Assembly (NCBI GenBank): GCA_033060915.1
Contig: CM065387.1
Coordinates: forward strand, 39,560,001 to 39,624,000
Source of the DNA: Euryodendron excelsum
Lineage: Eukaryota > Streptophyta > Magnoliopsida > Ericales > Pentaphylacaceae
Length of the DNA stretch: 64,000 nt
Direction of reading: 5' to 3'
Positions 55,341 to 64,000 of this stretch are shown piece after piece (position 1 is the first letter of the stretch; each line of letters opens with the position of its first letter). The notes beneath the pieces were generated by a model. That model saw nothing but the letters and a program-made list of their open reading frames with translations, was not told the origin of the DNA and did not search any database. Made by a program: the position numbers and the translations under genes.

Positions 55341-58300
55341 GGAGTCCGTCAAACTTGGCACGTAGGAAGGTCTAGACACGGGAGACAGGTAGGAACAAAC
55401 GGCACAGTCGCCGGACCCTCGGGGTGGGAGTTTTCAAGTTTTTCGACTTCACTTAAAAACGAAAAACAATGTTTTCCGTGTCGTTTAGTTACTAACATCC
55501 CGTAACGGGCTCCGAAGTCCGTCAAACTTGACATGTATGAGGGTCTAGACACGAGTGAGGTGTAGGAACAAACGACACGGTCGCCGGACTCCCGGGGTAA
55601 GTGTTGTGAATTTTTTACACTTAACTTTGAAAAGAAAATAATGTTTTCCGTGCCGTTTGGCTACTAAAATCCCAAAATGGGGTCCGGAGTCCGTCAAACT
55701 TGGCACGTATGAAGGTTTAAACACGAGTGACGTGTAGGAATAAACGGCACGGTCGCCGGACTCCCGGGGTAAGAGTTGTGAATTTTTTACACTTAACTTT
55801 GAAAAGAAAATAATGTTTTCCGTGCCGTTTGGGTACTAAAATCCCAAAATGGGGTCCGGAGTCCGTCAAACTTGGCACGTATGAAGGTCTAGACACGAGT
55901 GACGTGTCGGAACAAACGGCACGGTCGCCGGACTCCCGGGGTGAGAGTTGTGAATTTTTTATACGTAACCTTGAAAAGAAAATAATGTTTTCCGTGCCGT
56001 TTGGGTACTAAAATCCCAAAATGGGGTCCGGAGTCCGTCAAACTTGGCACGTAGGAAGGTCTAGACACGGGTGACATGTAGGAATAAACGGCACAATCGC
56101 CGGATCTTCGGGGTGGAAGTTTTCAAGTTTTTCGACTTAACTTAAAAAAAAAAAACAATGTTTTTCGTGCCGTTTAGTTACTAACATCCCGAAACGGGCT
56201 CCGGAGTCCGTCAAGCTTGACACGTAGGAAGGTCTAGACACGAGTGAGGTGTAGGAACAAACGACACGGACGCCGGACACCCGGGGTAAGAGTGGTGAAT
56301 TTTTTACACTGAACTTTGAAAAGAAAATAATGTTTTCCGTGCCGTTTGCGTACTAAAATCCCAAAATGGGGTCCGGAGTCCGCCAAAATTGGCACGTACG
56401 AAGGTCTAGACACGAGTGACGTGGAAGAACAAACGGCACGGTCGCCGGACTCCCGGGGTAAGAGTTGTAAATTTTTTTCACTTAACTTTGAAAAGAAAAT
56501 AATGTTTTCCGTGTCGTTTGGGTACTAAAATCCCAAAATGGGGTCCGGAGTCCGTCAAACTTGGCACGTAGGAAGGTCTAGATACGTGTGACATGTAGGA
56601 AGAAACGGCACAGTCACCGGACCCTCGGGGTGGGAGTTTTGAAGTTTTTCGACTTCACTTAAAAAAGAAAAACAATGTTTTTCGTGCCGTTTAGTTCCTA
56701 ACATCCTGAAACGAGCTCCGAAGTCCGTCAGTCTTGACACGTAGGAAAATCTAGACACGTGTGAGGTGTAGGAACAAACGGCACGGCCTCCGGACACTCG
56801 GGGTAAGAGTTGTGAATTTTTTACACTTAAATTTGAAAAGAAAATAATGTTTTCCGTGACGTTTGGGTACTAAAATCCGAAAATGGGGTCCGGAGTCCGT
56901 TAAACTTGGCACGTAGGAAGGTGTAGTCACGAGTGACGTGTAGGAGCAAACGGCACGGTCGCCGAAGTCCCGGGGTAAGAGTTGTGAATTTTTTACACTT
57001 AACTTTGAAAATAAAATAATGTTTTCCGTGCCGTTTGGGTACTAAAATCCCAAAATGGGGTCCGGAGTCCTTCAAACTTGGCACGTAGGAAAGTCTAGAC
57101 ACGGATGACATGTAGGAACAAACGGCACAATCGCCGGACCCTCCGGGTGGGAGTTTTGAAGTTTTTCGGCTTAACTTAAAAAAAAAAACAACCATGTTTT
57201 TCGTGCCGTTTAGTTACTAACATCCCGAAACGGGCTCCGAAGTCCGTCAAACTAGACACCTAGGAAGGTTTAGACACGTGTGACGTGTAGGAACAAACGG
57301 CACGGTCGCCAGACTCCCAGGGTAAGAGTTGTGAATTTTTTACACTTAACTTTGAAAAGAAAATAATGTTTTCCGTGCCGTTTGGTTAGTAAAATCCCAA
57401 AATGGGGTCCGGAGTCCTTCAAACTTGGCACGTAGGAAAGTCTAGACACGGGTGACATGTAGGAACAGACGGCACAGTCGCCGGACCCTCGGGGTGGGAG
57501 TTTTGAAGTTTTTCGACTTCACTTAAAAAAGAAAAACAATGTTTTTCATGCCGTTTAGTTCCTAAAATCCCGAAACAAGCTCCAAACTCCGTCAAACTTG
57601 ACACGTAGGAAGGTCTAGACACGAGTGAGGTGTAGGAACAAACGGCACGGTCGCCGGACTCTCGGGGTAAGAGTTGTGAATTTTTTACACTTAACTTTGA
57701 AAACAAAATAATGTTTTCCGTGCCGTATGGGTACTGAAATCCCAAAATGGGGACCGGAGTCCATCAAACTTGGCACGTAGGAAGGTCTAGACACGGGTGA
57801 CATGTAGGAACAAACGGCACAGTCGCTGGACGCTCGGGGTGGGAGTTTTGAAGTTTTTCGACTTAACTTGAAAAAAAAACAATGTTTTTCGTGCCGTTTA
57901 GTTACTAACTTCCCGAAACGGGCTCCGAAGTCCGTCAAACTTGACGCGTAGGAAGGTCTAGACACAAGTGAGGTGTAGGAACAAACGGCACGGTCGCCGA
58001 ACTCCCGGGGTAAGAGTTGTGAATTTTTTACACTTAACTTTGAAAAGAAAATAATGTTTTCCGTGCCGTTTGGGTACTAAAACCCCAAAATGGGGTCCGG
58101 AGTCCGTCAAACTTGGCACGTAGGAAGGTCCTGACACGGGTCACATGTAGGAACAAACGACACATTCACCGGACCCTCGGGGTGGGAGTTTTGAAGTTTT
58201 TCGACTTAACTTGAAAAAAAAAAACAATGTTTTTCATGCCGTTTAGTTACTAACATCCCGAAACGGGCTCCGAAGTCCGTCAAACTTGACGCGTAGGAAG

Positions 58301-61300
58301 GTCTAGACACGAGTGACGTGTAGGAACAAACGGCACGGTCGCCGGACTCCCAGGGAAAGAGTTGTGAATTTTTTACACTTAACTTTGAAAAGAAAATAAT
58401 GTTTTCCGTGCCATTTGGGTACTAAAATCCCAAAATGGGGTCCGGAATCCGCCAAACTTGGCACGTAGGAAGGTCTAGACACGGGTGACATGTAGGAACA
58501 GACGGCACAGTCGCCGGAACCTCGGGGTGGGAGTTTTGAAGTTTTTCGACTTCACTTAAAAAAGAAAAACAATGTTTTTCGTGCCGTTTAGTTCCTAAAA
58601 TCCCGAAACAAGCTCCAAAGTCCGTCAAACTTGACACGTAGGAAGGTCCAGACACGAGTGAGGTGTAGGAACAAACGGCACGGTCGCCGGACTCTCGGGG
58701 TAAGAGTTGTGAATTTTTTACACTTAACTTTGAAAACAAAATAATGTTTTCCGTGCCGTATGGGTACTGAAATCCCGAAATGGGGACCGGAGTCCATCAA
58801 ACTTGGCACGTAGGAAGGTCTAGACACGGGTGACATGTAGGAACAAACGGCACAGTCGCTGGACCCTCGGGGTGGGTGTTTTGAAGTTTTTCGACTTAAC
58901 TTGAAAAAAAAACAATGTTTTTCGTGCCGTTTAGTTACTAACTTCCCGAAACGGGCTCCGAAGTCCGTCAAACTTGACGCGTAGGAAGGTCTAGACACAA
59001 GTGAGGTGTAGGAACAAACGGCACGGTCGCCGAACTCCCGGGGTAAGAGTTGTGAATTTTTTACACTTAACTTTGAAAAAAAAATAATGTTTTCCGTGCC
59101 GTTTGGGTACTATAATCCCAAAATGGGGTCCGGAGTCCGTCAAACTTGGCACGTAGGAAGGTCTAGATACGGGTGACCTGTAGGAACAAACGGCACAGTC
59201 GGCGGACCCTCGGGGTGGGAGTTTTGAAGTTTTTCGACTTCACTTAAAAAAGAAAAACAATGTTTTTCGTGCCGTTTAGTTCCTAACATCCCGAAACGGG
59301 CTCCGAAGTCCGTCAAACTTGACACGTAGGAAGGTCTAGACACGAGTGAGGTGTAGGAACAAACGGCACGGTCGCCGGACTCCCGGGGTAAGAGTTGTGA
59401 ATTTTTTACACATAACTTTCAAAAGAAAATAATGTTTTCCGTGCCGTTTGGGTACTAAAATCCCAAAATGGGGTCCGGAGTCCGTCAAACTTGGCACGTA
59501 GGAAAGTCATGACACGGGTGACATGTAGGAACAAACGGCACAATAGTCGGACCCTCGGGGTGGGAGTTTTGAAGTTTTTCGACATAACTTAAAAAAACAA
59601 ACTATGTTTTTCGTGCCGTTTAGTTACTAACATCCCGAAACGGGCTCCGAAGTCCGTCAAACTTCACACGTAGTAAGGTCTGGACTCGAGTGATGTGTCG
59701 GAACAAATGGCACGGCCGTCGGACTCCGGGGGTAAGTGTTGTGAATTTTTTACACTTAACTTTGAAAAGAAAATACTGTTTTCCGTGCCGTTTGGGTATT
59801 AAAATCCCAAAATGGGGTCCGGAGTCCGTCAAACTTGGCACATAGGAAGGTGTAGACACGGGTGACATGTAAGAAGAAACGGCACAGTCGCCGGACCCTT
59901 GGGGAGGGAGTGTCCAGTTTTTCGACTTCACTTAAAAACGAAAAACAATGTTTTCCGTGTCGTTTAGTTACTAACATCCCGTAACGGGTTGCAAAGTCCG
60001 TCAAACTTGACACGTAGGAAGGACTAGACACGAGTGAGGTGTAGGAACAAACGACACGTTCGCCGAACTCCTGGGGTAGGAGTTGTGAATTTTTTACACT
60101 TAACTTTGAAATGAAAATAATGTTTTCTGTGCCGTTTGGGTACTAAAATCCCAAAATGGGGTCCGGAGTCCGTCAAACTTGGCACGTATGAAGGTTTAAA
60201 CACGAGTGATGTGTAGGAACAAACGGCACGGTCGCCGGACTCCCAGGGTAAGAGTTGTGAATTTTTTACACATAACTTTGAAAAGAAAATAATGTTTTCC
60301 GTGCCGTTTGGGTACTAAAATCCCAAAATCGGGTCCGGAGTCCGTCAAACTTGGCACATAGGAAGGTCTAGACACGGGTGACATGTAGGAACAAACGGCA
60401 CAATCGCCGGACCCTCGGGGTGGGAGTTTTGAAGTTTTTCGACTTAACTTAAAAAAAAAAAAACAATGTTTTTCGTGCCGTTTAGTTACTAACATCCCGA
60501 AACGGGCTCCGAAGTCCGTCAAACTTGACACCTAGGAAGGTCTAGACACGAGTGACGTGTTGGAACAAACGGCACGGTCGCCGGACTCCCAGGGTAAGAG
60601 TGGTGAATTTTTTACACTTAAATTTGAAAAGAAAATAATGTTTTCCGTGCCGTTTGGGTACTAAAATCCCAAAATGGGGTCCGGAGTCCATCAAACTTGG
60701 CACGTAGGAAGGTCTGGACACAGGTGACATGTAGGAACAAACGGCACAGTCGCCGGACCCTCGGGGTGGGAGTTTTCAAGTTTTTCGACTTCACTTAAAA
60801 ACGAAAAACAATGTTTTCCGTGTTGTTTAGTTACTAACATCCCGTAACGGGCTCCGAAGTCCGTCAAACTTGACACGTAGAAAGGTCTACACACGAGTGC
60901 GGTGTAGAAACAAACGACACGGTCGCCGGGCCCCCGGGGTAAGAGTTGTGAATTTTTTACACATAACTTTGAAAGGAAAATAATGTTTTCCGTGCCGTTT
61001 GGGTACTAAAATACCAAAATGGGGTCCGGAGTCCGTCAAACTTGGCACGTAGGAAGGTCCTGACACGGGTCACATGTAGGAACAAACGGCACAGTCACCG
61101 GACCCTCGGGGAGGGAGTTTTGAAGTTTTTCGACATAACTTGAAAAAAAAAACAATGTTTTTCGTGCCGTTTAGTTACTAACATCCCGAAACGGGCTCCG
61201 AAGTCCGTCAAACTTGACGTGTAGGAAGGTCTAGACACGAGTGACGTGTAGGAACAAACGGCACGGTCGCCGGACTCCCAGGGAAAGAGTTGTGAATTTT

Positions 61301-64000
61301 TTACACTTAACTTTGAAAAGAAAATAATGTTTTCCGTGCCGTTTGGGTACAAAAATCCCAAAATGGGGTCCGGAATCCGCCAAACTTGGCACATAGGAAG
61401 GTCTAGACACGGGTGACATTTAGGAACAAACGGCACAGTCGCCGGACCCTCGGGGTGGGATTTTTGAAGTTTTTCGACTTCACTTAAAAAAGAAAAACAA
61501 TGTTTTTCATGCCGTTTAGTTCCTAACATCCCGAAACAAGCTCCAAAGTCCGTCAAACTTGACACGTAGGAAGGTCTAGACACGAGTGAGGTGTAGGAAC
61601 AAACGGCACGGTCGCCGGACTCTCGGGGTAAGAGTTGTGAATTTTTTACACTTAACTTTGAAAACAAAATAATGTTTTCCGTGCCGTATGGGTACTGAAA
61701 TCCCAAAATGGGGACCGGAATCCTTCGAACTTGGCACGTAGGAAAGTCTAGACACGGGTGACACGTAGGAACAAACGGCACAGTCGCCAGACCCTCGGGG
61801 TGGGAGTTCTCAAGTTTTTCAACTTAACTTAAAAAAAAAAAACAATGTTTTGCATGCCGTTTAGTTACTAACATCCCGAATCGGGCTCCGAAGTCCGTCA
61901 AACTTGACACGTAAGAAGATCTAGATACGAGTGAGGTGTAGGAACAAATGGTACGGTCGCCGAACACCCGGGGTAAGAGTTGTGAATTTTTTACACTTAA
62001 CTTTGAAAAGAGAATAATGTTTTCCGTGCCGTTTGGGTACTAAAATCCCAAAATGGGGTCCGGAGTTTGTCAAACTTGGCATGTAGGAAGGTCTGGACAC
62101 AGGTGACATGTAGGAACAAACGGCACAGTCGCCGGACCCTCGGGGTTGGAGTTTTGAAGTTTTTCGTCTTCACTTGAAAAAGAAAAAGAATGTTTTTCGT
62201 ACCGTTTAGTTCCTAACATCCCGAAACGGGCTCCGAAGTCCGTCAAACTTGACACGTGGGAAGGTCTAGACACGAGTGAGGTGTAGGAACAAACGGCACG
62301 ATCGCCGGACTCCCGGGGTAAGAGTTGTGAATTTTTTACACTTAACTTTGAAAGAAAATAATGTTTTCCGTGCCGTTCGGGTACTAAAATCCCAAAATGG
62401 GGTCCGGAGTCCGTCAAACTTGGCACGTAGGAAGGTCTAGATACGGGTGACAAGTAAGAATAAACGGCACCGTCGCCGGACCCTCGGGGTGGGAGTTTTG
62501 AAGTTTTTCGACTTCACTTAAAAAAAAAAAACAATGTTTTTCGTGCTGTTTAGTTACTAACATCCCGAAACGGGCTCCGAAGTCCGTCAAACTTGACACG
62601 TAGGAAGGTCTAGACACGGGTGAGGTGTAGGAACAAACGGCACGGTCGCCGGACTCCCGGGGTAACAGTTGTGAATTTTTTACACTTAACTTTGAAAAGA
62701 AAATAATGTTTTCCGTGCCGTTTGGGTACTAAAATCCCAAAATGGGGTCCGGCGTCCGTCAAACTTGGCACGTAGGAAGGTCTAGATACGGGTGACATGT
62801 AGGAACAAACGGCACAGTCGTCGGACCCTCGGGGTGGGAGTTTTGAAGTTTTTCAACTTCACTTAAAAAAGAAAAACAATGTTTTCCGTGCCGTTTAGTT
62901 CCTAACATCCCGAAACGGGCTCCGAAGTCCGTTAAACTTAACACGTAGGATGGTCAAGACACGAGTGAGGTGTAGGAACAAACAGCACGGTCGCCGGACT
63001 CCCGGGGTAAGAGTTCTGAATTTTTTACACTTAGCTTTGAAAAGAAAATAATGTTTTCCGTGCCGTTTGGGTATTAAAATCCCAAAATGGGGTCCGGAGT
63101 CCGTCAAACTTGCGACGTAGGAAAGTCTAGACACGGGTGACATGTAGGAACAAACGGCACAGTCGCCAGACCCTCGGGGTGGGAGTTTTCAAGTTTTTCG
63201 ACTTAACTTAAAAAAGAAAAACAATGTCTTTCGTGCCGTTTAGTTACTACCATCCCGAAACGGGCTCCGAAGTCCGTCAAACTTGACACGTTGGAAGGTC
63301 TAGACACGAGTGACGTGTAGGAACAAACGGCACGGTCGCCGGACTCCCCGGGTAAGAGTGGTGAATTTTTTACACTTAACTTTGAAACGAAAATAATGGT
63401 TTCCGTGCCGTTTGGGTACTAAAATCCCGAAATGGGGTCCGGAGTCCGTCAAACTTGGCACGTAGGAAGGTCTAGACACGGGTGACCTGTAGGAACAAAC
63501 GGCACAATCGCCGGACCCTCGGGGTGGGAGTTTTGAAGTTTTCGACTTAACTTAAAAAAAAAAAACAATGTTTTTCCTGCCATTTAATTACTAACATCCC
63601 GAAACGGGCTCCGACGTCTGTCAAACTTAACACGTAGGAAGGTCTAGATACGAGTGAGGTGTAGGAACAAAGGGCACGGTCGCTGAACTCCCGTGGTAAG
63701 AGTTGTGAATTTTTTACACTTAACTTTGAGATGAGAATAATGTTTTCCGTGCCGTTTGGGTACTAAAATCCCAAAATGGGGTCCGGAGTCTGTCAAACTT
63801 GGCACGTAGGAAGGTCTAGGCACGGGTGACATGTAGGAACAAACGGCACAGTCGCCGGACCCTCGGGGTGGGAGTTTTCAAGTTTTTCGACTTAACTTAA
63901 AAAAAAAAAACAATGTTTTTCGTGCCGTTTAGTTACTAACATTCCGAAACGGGCTCCGAAATCCGTCAAACTTGACACGTAGGAAGGTCTAGATACGAGT

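Larger units (their letters stand above)
49992..64000. repeat. ~172-bp satellite in 345-bp dimers, about 81 monomers, continues past window
   Basis: A head-to-tail array. Two monomer types normally alternate. Type A (GTCCGTCAAACTTGGCACG... GGTGACATG... GACCCTCGGGGTGGGAG... GAAGTTTTTCGACTTAACTT-A-run... CATCCCGAAACGGGCTCCGAA) is ~173 bp. Type B (GTCCGTCAAACTTGACACG... GAGTGACGTG... GACTCCCGGGGTAAGAG... GAATTTTTTACACTTAACTT... ATCCCAAAATGGGGTCCGGA) is ~172 bp. A-type starts at 50,341, 50,686 and 51,031 give a 345-bp dimer. Many minus-strand reading frames (up to 228 codons at 61,095-61,781) repeat the same peptide with the 345-bp period and are not genes. A monomer of nucleosomal length, CpG-rich sequence and Athila neighbours point to (peri)centromeric satellite. 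I do not recognise the family. Confidence 0.97.

Noticed and set aside
61095..61781. 228-codon minus-strand reading frame, and dozens of 60-136 codon frames between 49,962 and 63,832
   Set aside because: They repeat the same peptide every 345 bp (a multiple of three) because the satellite lacks stops in that frame. No start context, domain or codon constraint is seen.
49992..64000. CENP-B box-like motif or CRISPR-like array in the satellite
   Set aside because: CCCGAAACGGG is not a CENP-B box match, and the repeat is a contiguous tandem satellite without unique spacers.
1..64000. tRNA, rRNA or snRNA genes
   Set aside because: No cloverleaf with A and B boxes, and no rRNA-like conserved stretch, was recognised on either strand. 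The TGGCGCC and TGGTAT sites are primer binding sites.

Overview
This window is plant nuclear DNA, almost certainly from a eudicot, and most likely from pericentromeric or centromere-flanking heterochromatin. The evidence is Athila-type Ty3/gypsy retrotransposons, Ty1/copia and CACTA (En/Spm) elements, hAT and MULE/FAR1 transposase relics, introns with GT..AG borders, and a 14-kb array of a ~172-bp satellite that runs off the right edge. I cannot name the species. I see no tRNA, rRNA or ordinary housekeeping gene. The only plausible host genes are a small family of secreted cysteine-rich peptides (prolamin-like/ECA1 type).

Layout. 1-344: minus-strand end of an Athila-like LTR. 345-13,500: AT-rich DNA with a copia-like LTR fragment (~2.4-2.9 kb), a frameshifted (3.65-3.93 kb) and an intact (9.25-9.54 kb) cysteine-rich peptide gene on the minus strand, an RNase H-like relic (~4.5-4.8 kb), a non-autonomous hAT element with TIRs and 8-bp target duplication (7,352-8,029), and a decayed ZMYM1-like hAT transposase (11.4-13.5 kb). 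13,694-26,524: a full-length but decayed Athila-like element with two ~1.49-kb LTRs, PBS, gag, protease/RT/RNase H, integrase, an env-like ORF and PPT. 26,525-27,158: a related LTR on the minus strand. 29.7-31.9 kb: a FAR1/MULE pseudogene. 34.6 kb: a third cysteine-rich peptide gene on the plus strand. 35.35-42.15 kb: a copia element (LTR, PBS, gag) whose gag is interrupted after 12 codons by a deleted Athila derivative (36,690-40,946, TSD TAGAC). 42.3-48.2 kb: a CACTA element with a TNP2-like transposase and a TNPA-like second gene. 49,992-64,000: the satellite array.

The main biological interest is in three places. (1) The Athila-like LTRs carry dense arrays of CGATCGATCG palindromes immediately 5' of the TATA box, and the same U3-like module recurs inside the element between integrase and the env-like ORF, preceded by a G24 tract resembling a polypurine tract. 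This suggests a separate promoter for the env-like gene. (2) The satellite is a 345-bp dimer of two diverged ~172-bp monomers. Each monomer carries an internal 9-12 bp dyad, and a small palindrome is preserved by paired changes between the two types. (3) Three related six-cysteine secreted peptides of the ECA1/prolamin-like type sit between transposons.

All transposon coding regions are broken by stops, frameshifts or loss of catalytic residues, so I see no autonomous mobile element here.
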